Positions 32,045 to 42,469 of a DNA stretch of 64,000 bases are shown piece by piece. Both the position numbers and the translations under genes were made by a program. Within the stretch, counting starts at the first letter, position 1; each line of letters starts with the position of its first letter. The DNA is from Alentia gelatinosa (taxonomy: Eukaryota > Annelida > Polychaeta > Phyllodocida > Polynoidae). The stretch covers positions 4,919,544 through 4,983,543 of the forward strand of contig OX465592.1 in assembly GCA_950022655.1 (NCBI GenBank), given 5' to 3'. The notes under the pieces are model-generated. The model was not told where the DNA came from, ran no database searches, and saw nothing but the letters and a program-made list of their open reading frames with translations.

Positions 32045-32600
32045 ATAGGGATCCAAAGTGAACTCGCTGAAACCGCAGTTACCCGTTCACAAAATAACAT
32101 TTCCGGAGATAGGCAGTCAGTGCTTTGGCTATATAGGTTCGAGATTATATGTGTCATTCTCCAATCTTTTAAATCCATATTTTGATACACTTGACAACTG
32201 CCATCGTAGCTTCCAGTCAGACTTATTCAGAGACGATAGTAGTAAACTACACTTAAAAAGTAACAAACGAGACCAAAAACAAAACTCTAGCCTCGAATCC
32301 CTATAGCTTTAGCACTAGGCTTCGTTTTTACTGGCCTCTGGGAATGATGTTTTGAGAAGAGTATCTGCCTTTTTATAGCAGGTTTACTTTGGCTCCCTAT
32401 GTACATGTATTAGTTCAAATGGTGTATACATGGTTCAGCTAGATGCATTTCCCGACGCAAACAACATTGCGTCGGGACGTCGGCTTGCATCGTAGCAGTA
32501 TATCACATTTGTACAACGCACCATACGATGCACAAGGAAACATTACGATACGTTTCGACGCAGTACGATGCAGGCCGACGATCAAATATGTCAGTGAGTA
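32045..32600. other. No gene; CGACGCA-rich stretch near 32450-32580
   Basis: Short CGACGCAATG / ACGATGC motifs recur in both orientations. Nothing else supported. Confidence 0.4.
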
Positions 32601-32822
32601 AGGGGCCCGTTGAATAATCTATGATCGTACATGAAGACCCTTTTCTGCATGCCATAGACATCCCAGGGACGATTTGGGTCAACTTTATTCAACACTTATG
32701 GATGACGTTATTGGCGGCTAATACTGTCTTAGCAAACAGACATAAATATCATTAAACATAAGCCTTGTACGAGGTACAGAAAAGGGTCCTCATATACAAT
32801 CCTAGATCATTAAACGGGCCCC
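32601..32822 (+). mobile_element. MITE family E, copy 2 (complete)
   Basis: AGGGGCCCGTTGAATAATCT and GATCGTACATGAAGACCC at the left pair with GGGTCCTCATATACAATC and GATCATTAAACGGGCCCC at the right, giving inverted repeats of about 39 bp. About 222 bp, no coding capacity. Confidence 0.8.
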
Positions 32823-33184
32823 AGGTTTCAGAAGCACTACTGACAGTTTGTAGTGCGTCACAAGGTCCTACTTGTTATCATAGTAGGTGAAGCATAGCCT
32901 GGAAGCCTGGGCCCTGTTTCTCAGTCAAGACAAAATCTCCCAACGATACCCTAAGATATATCCGCGAGTGTAAAACAATTTGCAAGACAGAAAATGGCGG
33001 GTGTACTATAGATAGTGTCTCAGTGTAGCACGTTCGATCGCCACGAAAATTGTCCTTGCCTAAGACAAGTATAGAACTGTCTTAGGTTCTATAATTCTAC
33101 TGTTGCCAGATACCAGCTCCAGCACTAGCGCACTCATCTCAAGTTATTTGTTGTCTCAGGGGTGTATTGCATCACCCAACTCTG

Positions 33185-33250
33185 TGGAGCCATAGGTTAG
33201 GCATCAGGCGATCGTGCTGGAGGTCCGGTGTTCAATCCCCGGTGCTAACA
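33185..33250 (+). ncRNA. tRNA-like pol III promoter (SINE head or tRNA pseudogene)
   Basis: The A-box-like stretch GGAGCCATAGGTTAGGCATC and the B-box-like GGTGTTCAATCCCC have the spacing expected inside a tRNA (26 nt between GGTTAGGCA and GTTCAA). A CCGG/CCGG T-stem is partly formed; the acceptor stem is not convincing. More likely a SINE head than a functional tRNA. It precedes family F copy 2 by about 50 bp, separated by ACCTACAAAAGGTG. Confidence 0.45.
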
Positions 33251-33302
33251 CATTATTTTCACCTACAAAAGGTGAAAACAATTTTGCTATCATCATAGTA
33301 GG

Positions 33303-33651
33303 TGAACGCATAGCCTGGAAGTCTGGCCTATGTGTCCATTCACATAATAGGCCAGGTAACGCCTGCCCTTTTTTGGTGTATTATGGCTTATGCCTCTATG
33401 TTTACGCTAATTTACCCGCTAGAGGGCTTGGCGAAATCTATTATAAACCTGGTGACAGCAGGCTGTACCAGAGTCTATGTGACCTCTTATAAGTGCTAGC
33501 GCCGCAAAAGATCTGCTGGGAGAGTGGGAGAGAGGTTGTGCTGGTTATCCTTGCCACTGCAAATAGGCAGGAAACCAGCAAAAGTTCAAAGTCGCAACTA
33601 GCTGGGCGTTACCTGCCCCATATTTTATTGGGGCAGGGAACCAGTCTAGTG
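33303..33651 (+). mobile_element. Dispersed family F, copy 2
   Basis: Begins GCATAGCCTGGAAGTCTGGC and ends GGGGCAGGGAACCAGTCTA, with AACCAGCAAAAGTTCAAAGT and GCGTTACCTGCCCC near the end, in the same order as 11443-11736. A second left end (GCATAGCCTGGAAGCCTGGG) lies at about 32891-32912. Confidence 0.55.
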
Positions 33652-34330
33652 AATGCACGGCCAGGGGGCGTTGTTCCACGTCATATGGTGTTGTAAAATG
33701 TAACGATACAACGTGAAAATAACGATATCATAAGACACGATCCGATATTACTGGAGCAACGCTTTCCCTACATTTTTAGGAGCAACAAATCCCTGGGCCC
33801 CGTTGCTCCATGTTTACGACATCGTTGCGGATCGCAGAATACCGATCTGAGGAACTCAACGTTGCTACTGAAATTTTGCGTCGTAATCGCATTGGCGCAT
33901 CGCCGGGTAAAATACTGCTTTTTGCCATACTTTTTACGCGGACCTTCACAGCACTGCAGATCGTGTCGCTATGGGTTAAATACAGCTTTGTCTGATATTT
34001 CAAATAACGATCCATGGTGGCACCCCCGACCCCCCCCCCCCCCCCTTGTTCTTCTACATATAGGAAATAGCGATCCACACCACCAGGTGTCAGTTTTAAC
34101 TGTGATGCCATCTGTATCTAATCAAAGAACTGATTAATTTTCCCCTGTCTCATTCAATATGTGCCCCTGAATTGTTATATCGCTATCGCATCGTAAAAAA
34201 TAGGGATACGATCCGATATTACAGGAGCAACGCTTTTTCAGTCGGATCGTTAAAGTAATCATCAAAATAAAATTGCGATCCGATTATAGCTAGCGATACC
34301 ACAAAAACAGGAGCAACGAACCCCTGAGGA
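33652..34330. other. No gene; repeated GGAGCAACG motif and a C-run at 34027-34046
   Basis: ATCCGATATTACTGGAGCAA (about 33740) recurs as ATCCGATATTACAGGAGCAA (about 34210), and GTTGCTCC occurs inverted at about 33802. No supported gene. Confidence 0.45.
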
Positions 34331-35127
34331 GTATAGCTCTCGTTTCTGTCTCACGGTGATTCTAGACGCTAGAGTTCCGTGCAGAGACACCTGCTGGCCA
34401 GAGGGCGACACCTCGTAAAGCGTTGCACCGGGTTGCGAGCTCGCTCTCCAAGCAGACTCTAAGATAAATAACCCACGTTCTCGTCGGAGGGCGCTATTTT
34501 TACTTCTCGGATCAAAGCGCCTTTGAGCGGAGAGACGCACGGGTCAAAGCCCATTTACGGGACCCGATTGGAACCCCATCGCCTGGAAGGAAACCATAAC
34601 TGACCGTTGCCTAGCAACAGACGGGTGCCCTGTCGACACGCCCTCTACCGGGGAACAGCACCTAATCCCACAGACAATATCCCACTTTGATGTGCCGTGT
34701 TTTCCAATCTCTGCCCGATGATAGCCACCCCCCTGGTGGTTCCTCTGAGAACCTCATCAAGGTCAGCTGGGCCTCAAGGTCAAGGTCACTGAGAAGGTCA
34801 AACGGTGTGACCTTCTGGGGGTATTTTTGAGTGGTCTGTGTGTGTGGTGACGGAAGCGGAAGTGGTCCGATCATATGATATGTCACGTGGTTCTGACGCT
34901 ACAGGGCTTAGTCCCGGTTAAATCCGCCAGATGTCGTGATCAGTCACTTCCACCTGAGCTCGCAGCGCGCCGCCTAAAACCTGGCCTCTCTGTAGGCTCC
35001 GTATCGTGTGTTTAGCCTTTAGGCGCGAGGCTTGAGGCTTTGAGAACTGTTCGAGCAGTAAATGGAATTCCGGGAAGACAAATAGACAGAGTCACCTAAG
35101 CTGAGGGAACATAGTGTCGTCCACCTT
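34331..35127. other. No recognised gene
   Basis: Moderately GC-rich with scattered CpG. No motif set strong enough to call a promoter or exon. Confidence 0.4.
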
Positions 35128-36322
35128 CTGAGGTCACATGGCTAACTCCCCCTCTGAGGTCACATACCTACCTCCCTGTTTTGAGGTCACATGGCTATGC
35201 CACATATCTGACGTCACATGGCTAAATCCCTGTTCTGATATCACATGGCTACGTCACATTTCTGAGGTCACATGGCTACGTCACATTTCTGAGGTCACAT
35301 GGCTACGTCACATTTCTGATGTCACATGGATAACTCACCGTTCTAACCTCACATGGCCACCGCCTATTCTGAAGTCACATGGCCACCGCCTATTCTGAAG
35401 TCACATGGCCTCCCCGTTCTGACGTCACATGGCTACCTTCCCGTTCTGAGGTCACATGTCTACCTCCCCGTTCTGACGTCACATGGCTACCTCCCCTTTC
35501 TGATGTCACATGTCTACCTCCCTGTTCTGACGTCACATGTCTACCTTCACGCTCTGAGGTCACATGGCTACCTCCCCGTTCTGAGGTCACATGTCTACCT
35601 CCCCGTTCTGACGTCACATGTCTAGCTCCCCGTTCTGACGTCACATGTCTACCTCCCCGTTCTGAGGTCACATGTCTACCTTCCCGTTCTGAGGTCACAT
35701 GTTTACCTCCCTGTTCTGACGTCACATTGCTACCTTTCCGTTCTGAGGTCACATGTCAACCTCCCCGTTCTGAGGTCACATGTCTACCTCCCTATTCTGA
35801 CATCACATGGCTACCTCCCCGTTCTGAGGTCACATGGCTACCTCCCCGTTCTGAGGTCACATGTCTACCTCCCCATTCTGAGGTCACATGTCTACCTCCC
35901 CGTTCTGATGTCACATGTTTACCTCCCCGTTCTGACGTCACATGTCTACCTCCCCGTTCTGACGTCACATGTCTACCTCCCCGTTCTGAGGTCACAATTC
36001 TACCTCCCCGTTCTGACTTTACATGGCTACCTCCCTGTTCTGACGTCACATGGCTACCTCCCCGTTCTGAGGTCACATGTCTACCTCCCCGTTCTGATGT
36101 CACATGTCTACCTCCCCGTTCTGAGGTCACATGTCTACCTCCCCGTTCTGACGTCACATGTCTACCTCCCCGTTCTGAGGTCACATGTCTACCTCCCTGT
36201 TCTGAGGTCACATGTCTACCTGCCTGTTCTGAGGTCACATGGCTACCTCCCGTTCTGAGGTCACATGTCTACCTCCCCGTTCTGAGGTCACATGGCTACC
36301 TCCCCGTTCTGAGGTCACACAG
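35128..36322 (+). repeat. 27-bp minisatellite rich in CRE-like sites
   Basis: About 44 units of TTCTGAGGTCACATGTCTAC followed by CTCCCCG. The dinucleotide after TGA alternates: TGAGGTCA or the full CRE palindrome TGACGTCA (about eleven of the latter by eye). The first units, before 35400, are the most diverged. 27 is divisible by 3, and frames open on both strands at once (Ser-Glu-Val-Thr repeats on plus, Val-Thr-Ser-Glu on minus), so openness carries no coding information. Confidence 0.96.
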
Positions 36323-36908
36323 ATATGTCCTCGTTCTCAGACACTCTAAATCCAGTGTACGTCCCACCGTCTGCAGTTCGCTTTTCGCTCATGCGCTGTT
36401 AATTACTCCACATTGAATCATTCGATTTCTCCCTTCTCAGAACGCTGCACACACTCATTAGGTACGCATCACAAAATCATCCCTGGCTTCGAGAAGCTGA
36501 CAGAAATACGTGGCGGGACGCTGTACGTGACCCGCACGTCACGGTATGACGTCACGAGACCTTTCAGGGGAAGTAAATGTCGTCTGCTCTGCCTCATTTA
36601 ATTTACACATTGTTTTACAGATGTATACATCTGGCGACTGAAGCCATCGGCTGACATTTGAAAATGGACGTCATGGATTTTTCCTGATTACTTCACTTTT
36701 ACACACACAGAGTTCACTCAGAGTTGTTTTTCTATAGAGTGGAATGTTCGACTGTGTCTGCGATATCCTGCGAATAATACAGAGTGATATTTGATGTCGG
36801 GCTGTTCTGATATATCATTTTTATCTAATCCGACTTAGATAAGTAAAGGTCAGCCGTCCACAAACTATGATGAAAAGTAAGAGATACATTGCAGTGTGAA
36901 ATATCCCG
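36323..36908. other. No recognised gene
   Basis: A CpG-containing patch GACGTCACGAGACC near 36547 is the only motif of note. Confidence 0.4.
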
Positions 36909-37298
36909 CATCGTGGTGCATCGTGGTGCATCGTGGTGCATCGTGGTGCATCGTGGTGCATCGTGGTGCATCGTGGTGCATCGTGGTGCATCGTGGTGCA
37001 TCGTGGTGCATCGTGGTGCATCGTGCTGCTTCGTGCTGCTTCGTGGTGCATCGTGGTGCATCGTGGTGCATCGTGGTGCATCGTGGTGCATCGTGGTGCA
37101 TCGTGGTGCATCGTGGTGCATCGTGGTGCATCGTGGTGCATCGTGGTGCATCGTGGTGCATCGTGCTGCATCGTGCTGCATCGTGCTGCTTCGTGCTGCT
37201 TCGTGCTGCATCATGATGCATCGTGCTGCATCATGATGCATCGTGATGCATCGTGATGCACCGTGATGCACCGTGATGCACCGTGATGCATCGTGCTG
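36909..37298 (+). repeat. 10-bp minisatellite (TCGTGGTGCA)
   Basis: About 39 copies. The left 25 are nearly perfect TCGTGGTGCA; the right units drift to TCGTGCTGCA, TCATGATGCA and CCGTGATGCA. Six open frames across the array are artefacts. Confidence 0.98.
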
Positions 37299-37689
37299 AT
37301 TTCCTGGTCAAGTCAAATCCTGAATAAATCCTACATAGCTATAACTGCATTGTCTGTGCAAATTGACCTTAGAATTGCATTGGATCAAATTCGAGCGAAT
37401 GTTCTATCACTTCAATCCCTATATAGTGACCGCCACTTAATTCTCAGATTCATGTCCGATTATAATGGATCCTCTTAAAACATCGTGGGCCAATTTAAAA
37501 TCGGCCGGAGATGGCAGCTTAGCCAGTCACAGCCTGTCATGATGTGTCGTCTATGAACGACCACAAACGGGGCTTTTTACGAGGCGATTCGGGGACGGTG
37601 TCCATCAGCTGCCAGGACTGAACACCATCGCTGTAAAATATTGACGTTTCGTGCCAGCTCGCTGTCCGGGAGTTGATGAAACCTGACGA
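37299..37689. other. No recognised gene
   Basis: No supported feature. Confidence 0.4.
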
Positions 37690-39075
37690 GGTCAGGAAGT
37701 GGAACTCATTTGGCCCAAACCATCCCGAACTATCCCGAGCCGAACTATCCTGAACTACCCCGAATCATCCTGAGCTATCCTGAACAATCCTGAACCATTT
37801 CAAACAATCCGAACTATCCTGAGCCGTCTCCAACCATCCCAACCCAACACGAGCCATCTTAAACCATCCCGGACTATCCCAAACAACCCCGAACTATCCC
37901 GAGCCACCCCAAACTATCCTGAACCACTCCAAATCATCCTGAACCGCTCAAAACCACCCTAAACTATCTTGTACTGCTCTGAAATATCCTGAACCACCCC
38001 AATCCATCCCAAATCACCCCGAACCACCCCAAAGCACACCTCCGCAAAATATTGACGCCTCCTGCCAGCTCGCTGTCGGGGAGCCATCACCAAACCGTCC
38101 TGAACCATCTAAATCCATCTTGAACCATCCCGAACCATCTCAAACAACCCCGAACTATCCCAAACTAACCCGAGCAACCTCAAGCTATCCTGAGCCATCC
38201 CCAAACCATCCCAAACCATCTAAAACTATCCTGAACCACCCCAAACCATCCTACATTGATGAAACCTGATGAGGCTTGGAAATGGAACTCTCTCAACCCG
38301 AACCATCCTGAACCACCCCAAACTATCCCGAGCCAAACTATCCCGAATAACCCCGAATCATCCCGAGCCATGCCCAAACCATCTAAAACTATTCTGAACC
38401 ACCCTAAACCATCCCGCATTGATGAAACCTGACGAGGCTTGGAAATGGAGCTTTCTCAGCCTGAACCATCCAGAACTATCCATAACAACCCCTAACCATC
38501 CTAAACCATCTCAAACCATCCTAAACTATTCCAAACAACCCCAAACTATTCTGAACCATCCAAAGCCACCCCAAACGATCCCGAACAAACCTGAGCCTCC
38601 CTTATCCATCTAAAACCATCTAAAACCATCCCGAACCAGTCTGAACTATCCCAAGCCATCTCAAACCATCTCAAACTATTCGAAACTATCCCGAAATATC
38701 CCATGCCACCCTGAACCATATCGAACTACACCAATCAACCCTGAACCGTTCCAAATCACCCCAAACCATCCCAAACTATCTCGAACAATCCCAGACAATC
38801 CCAGAACAACCTCAAACCAAACTGAACCATCTTAAACAACCCAAACCATCACAAATCACCCCAAACCAACCTAAACCATCCTGAACTGCCCCAAAACACC
38901 CAAAACCATCCAGACTCAACTGAACCCTCCCAAACTACCCTAAATCATTCCAAACCATCACAAACAACCCCATACCAGCTCGAACCAACAAAAACATCAA
39001 AACCATCCCAAACCACAACAAACCATCTCGGAACGTCCCTAACCACCCCGAATCAGCCCGAACCATCCCCAACAT
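37690..39075 (-). repeat. Degenerate 9-10-bp CCATCCCGAA-type array
   Basis: Variants of CCATCCCGAACTATCC / CCACCCCAAACC through about 1.4 kb. A longer block (GATGAAACCTGACGAGGCTT and GGAAATGGAACT) is repeated at about 37675, 38258 and 38421, and TTGACGTTTCGTGCCAGCTC at 37641 recurs as TTGACGCCTCCTGCCAGCTC near 38052, so larger segments were duplicated within the array. Confidence 0.88.
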
Positions 39076-39109
39076 GACCACAGTCTCGCTAAATCCCGCA
39101 GATCTCACG

Positions 39110-39380
39110 GATAAACGAGAACCAGGTCCGCGTCTGTAAATCCGATGATGACTCCTCCCTCCTGGTGTCACGTGATAGTTCCGGCCATGTGACCTTGCCC
39201 AGCCAATCAGAGCGCTGTTTCTGGGGATCGGCAGGTCAGCTGATCTCTGTCGACCAATCAGCGGCCAGTATATGGGCGTCTGAGTAACGGGCGTGACGGG
39301 GACGCCGGGCGCCATGTTGGTTCTCAATTTGCTCGTCCACAGAAGGCGTCTATCGGAGATGGGGAACTCGTGTCGGTGAT
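39110..39380. promoter_or_regulatory. CpG-rich promoter candidate with two CCAAT boxes
   Basis: Two exact CCAATCAG sites (39203-39210 and 39254-39261, same strand, 51 bp apart), GTCACGTGAT (about 39168), CAGCTGATC and GGCGCCATGTTGG (about 39309-39321; reverse CCAACATGGCGCC is YY1-like). Twin NF-Y sites upstream of a CpG patch are typical of TATA-less promoters. Direction unclear: CCAAT boxes favour neither strand and no coding exon is recognised. Confidence 0.4.
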
Positions 39381-39453
39381 AAACGCCACGACTTGTCGTT
39401 GTCAGGCCGCTACTGGGAGCTGAGAACCACATCTTATCTCAAACAAGAAGACA

Positions 39454-39935
39454 CGTTAAATCACTAACAACAAGAATACCTTTAAGAATAACGTTATAAC
39501 TGATATATGCAGAGAATTTAAGGGTTTTGGGTCATGAGACCCCCCCCCCCCCCTGTCTCCCCCCTGTCTCCTCTCTCTTCTATCTGACTCTCTCTCCTCT
39601 CTCTTCTCTGTATTCTCTCTCATACTTTCTCGTCTCTCTTCTTTTTCTGACTCTCTGTTGTCTCTCTCCTCTCTCCCCTCTCTCTCTCTTTTCTCTCTGA
39701 CAGTCTCCTCTCCCTCTTCTCTATTTTCTCTCTCTGACTCTCTTGCCTCTCTCTCTTTTTTGTATTCTCTCTCCCCTCTCTCATCTCTGTTTTTTTCTTT
39801 CTGACTCTCCTCTCTTTCACCCCTCTCTGTCTTCTGTGACGGAAACTCACACAGATTACAGAAATGGTGACTGCATCCTCTCGTTTATGACAGAAACTCA
39901 TATAGATTACGGAGAATGCTGACTGCACCCTTTGG
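39454..39935 (+). repeat. Polypyrimidine block, left copy of a direct duplication
   Basis: AACAACAAGAATACCTTTAA and TTAAGGGTTTTGGGTCATGA precede a C-run (39541-39553) and CT-rich tract; the same leader recurs at 40198-40272. At 39838-39935, GACGGAAACTCACACAGATT and GACAGAAACTCATATAGATT form a two-copy repeat of about 54 bp. Confidence 0.75.
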
Positions 39936-40197
39936 TTTATGACTCTGAAACGACACAACTGGCTACAAATGCAGCTCAAGCACTGTCTCAGAAAATCAAA
40001 TCAAGGATCCGCGCGAATGACCCAGCGAGGGAATGACCCAGCGAGGGAATGATGGCCATACACTTGATTAAATGGTGGGCGAATCATACAACCACGTAGA
40101 TGCATCCGAGGTATTAGATACGAGAAGCCGTAATAAATGTAGATTAAAACAACAATGACCTCGAACGAAGGAATATAATAACGCTGAGGCACAATCA

Positions 40198-40800
40198 CTC
40201 ACAACAAGAATACCTTTAAGAATAACGTTAAAACAGAGATATACAGAATAGTTAAGGGTTTTGTGTCATGAAACTCTCCCTTCTTTCTCTGACTATCTCT
40301 TCTCTCTCTCTTCTCTGTATTCTCTCTCTTATTCTCTCTGCTCTTTTCTCTCTCTGACTCTTTCCTCTCTCTCCTCTCTCTTTTCTGTTTTCTCTCTCTG
40401 AATCTCCTCTCGCTTTCACCCCTCTCTGTCTCATCTTTCTTCTGTATGACCCTTTCCCCTCTCTCTCTGTTCTCTCTCTGACTCTCTCTCTCCCTCCCTC
40501 TCCTCTCTCTCTTCTCTCTCTCCTCTCTTTCTCCTCTCTCTCTCCTCTCTCTCCCTCGCTCATCTTTCTCCTCTCTCTCTTCTCTCTCTCCTCTCTTTCT
40601 CCTCTCTCTCTCCTCTCTCTCCTCTCTCTCCTCTCTCTCCTCTCTCTCTCCTCTCTCTCTCCTCTCTCTCTGAGTCTCCTCTCTCTCCTCTCTCTCTCCT
40701 CTCTCTCCCTCGCTCATCTTTCTCCTCTCTCTCTCTCCTCTCTCGCTCCCTCCTCTCCCTCTATTATCATCTCTACTCTCCCCCTCCCCATTTCTCTCTC
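40198..40800 (+). repeat. Polypyrimidine (CT)-rich tract, right copy
   Basis: About 520 bp of CTCT/CCTCTCT sequence after the leader AACAACAAGAATACCTTTAA. Homopurine-homopyrimidine DNA that can form H-DNA. Minus-strand Glu/Arg frames are artefacts. Confidence 0.95.
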
Positions 40801-41540
40801 TGTATCCACCTCCCTCATAGGCTGTAATGTCAGGTCAGTGAATAACCAAAATATCTTACATTGATTCAGCATTTTGATTTCAGCATTTCTATATAATCGT
40901 GTCTCCTTATCAGGTATGGATACCTCCAGGCATCAGACCTTTTTCCACAGGCCGGTTCGCACCTTATCTACTTGGCTACGCAATGCCTGAAGCCAGACAA
41001 ACCCCTGGCAACTTAATCTTTTATTCTTTTATTTGGGACGTTTATAAATATACATGTGTATATTTTTTCCATAGAACTAATAGCGATTGCATCGTAGCCT
41101 ATGTTATTCCAGCTCCAATTTGGTGTGCCATACATACATATCACCTCAATGATACTTTAGATGTACTTTAGATAACACAGGAACAACGAAATAATATATA
41201 AAAATAATGTATAAAATAATATATTGGCAGGCCTAATTACCACTGCCATTCTTTTATAAAGTTAAAACCAAGACAATCACCAACTAGAACGTTTCGACAG
41301 CCCAGACATGCTAATACAATCCAGTAGATTGTTCCAGCAGTCTAATCTATCAAAAACTAACACTCCTGCAATCACATCTACAGTTAAGTGTCTCTATAGG
41401 CATGAGCAGGACTCGCTGTGCTTGTGCAAGGAAAAGCACTGAGCTGATCTTGACTTTCATGCGAAAGGAATATGTTAGACAATTTGGGGACATTGGTGTA
41501 ACCGAAGTTCTATCTGAAAACAAGAAAAATCTTGTTTGAG
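40801..41540. other. No recognised gene
   Basis: No feature that I can support. Confidence 0.4.
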
Positions 41541-41750
41541 TTGATACCAATCCTTGTCCCAATGATATAGTCCTTCGCTCCAAATCCAAATTGCAGTTCA
41601 AGAAGGTGAGACCCAGGTCTGAATTCATCAAAAAAATCGCCCAGGTATAGAGGTGAAGCATTATGGAATTTGTTGCCTGAGGTAGTGCAGAAACTGCAGA
41701 GCAAAAGAAGTTTCAAGAGGGAAGTAGCTAATCTGTCAGAACTAAATTAG
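41541..41750 (+). pseudogene. Non-LTR retrotransposon reverse transcriptase, C-terminal relic
   Basis: Read in frame from 41541 (VDTNPCPNDIVLRSK...) with one +1 shift in the A-run at 41630-41636, the segment continues SPRYRGEALWNLLPEVVQ and ...RSFKREVA up to the stop TAG at 41748. This matches the conserved tail of many animal non-LTR (jockey/CR1/L2-type) polymerases, where a Leu-Arg stretch is followed by YRGA-x-LWNSLP and a SFK motif. About 69 codons remain; the palm and finger domains are not visible upstream and an in-frame stop lies at 41537. It is a dead, 5'-truncated, frameshifted copy. Family assignment is by motif from memory, without alignment. Confidence 0.6.
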
Positions 41751-42004
41751 AAACCCATGCGCACACCAGCTTAAGAAACCTCACTCATTATTCTTCATCA
41801 TCATTCCCATTTCACATTTACTTGAATACTATTGGTTATGGTTAAAACCACCACCCTACAATTCTTCATGTTTCCAGCCCTCATGTTTTTGTCTTGTTAC
41901 AAGTCTTAGTATAACTATCCCCACAGTGTTTGTATCATAACTTGTGTCAATTCCCTACCACTGAGTTTCTTTAGTCCGGACTGAATTTCATATAATTGTT
42001 TACA

Positions 42005-42112
42005 TGACATTCGTTGTCTTCCACTACAGCTCCACTTCGTAACATCATGCCGCTAAGACAACTCATGCCATATAAACAATCATATGAAATTTTGTGATGT
42101 TTCATGATCTTA
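42005..42112 (-). mobile_element. Dispersed module H, reverse partial copy
   Basis: AAGACAACTCATGCCATATA, AACAATCATATGAAATTT and GTGATGTTTCATGATCTT are the reverse of the start of module H at 12954. Confidence 0.55.
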
Positions 42113-42129
42113 TCTCAACCCTGGTATTT

Positions 42130-42397
42130 TTTCTGCCTAGACTTAACATTGGGAACTCGTATCTAACGCCCATTAGATATTTAGCAAAATATCCAAAGGG
42201 GGATTATGTCAACAAATGATTAGTCAATGTTAAGGGTGAGATGAATTCAGAAACCCATTCAAGTCAAGTGTCAGAGCTCGATCCTGTCGCGTTTGAATCG
42301 CTACGTAATTCACGTGGCTTCGTCTTGTGAATTACTACGTAATTCGAACTCGATGGGATACGAGCTCTGACCCTAAACTCTGATAGGTTTCCTCCAT
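42130..42397 (-). mobile_element. Palindromic family C, copy 4 (reverse)
   Basis: The module AGACTTAACATTGGGAACTC ... GATTAGTCAATGTTAAGGGT then GAGATGAATT is followed by the hairpin GAAACCCATTCAAGTCAAGT, GAGCTCGATCCTGTCGCGTT, ACGTAATTCACGTGGCTTCG and TACGAGCTCTGACCCTAAAC, TGATAGGTTTC. It is the mirror image of 28813-29103. The loop reads CGTGGCTTCGTC, the reverse of the GACGAAGCCACG-type loop. Confidence 0.75.
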
Positions 42398-42469
42398 AAT
42401 TGATATTGGTCTTGGCAGACTGGTATCAGGATGAAGTGCCCGTATTTTGCTGCTATTCAGGTAACGACT

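Noticed and set aside
33185..33250. Functional tRNA gene
   Set aside because: The acceptor stem and anticodon arm do not fold convincingly; only the two promoter boxes are credible.
35379..36416. A 345-codon Ser/Glu/Val/Thr frame
   Set aside because: A 27-bp minisatellite with open frames on both strands; openness is not evidence of coding.
37690..39075. Telomeric repeats (ccctaa-like text such as CCCTAAACC)
   Set aside because: The motifs are scattered variants of a CCATCCCGAA-type repeat, not a regular TTAGGG/CCCTAA array.
41350..41716. Minus-strand frames opposite the reverse transcriptase relic
   Set aside because: Shadow frames; the plus strand carries the recognisable motif.
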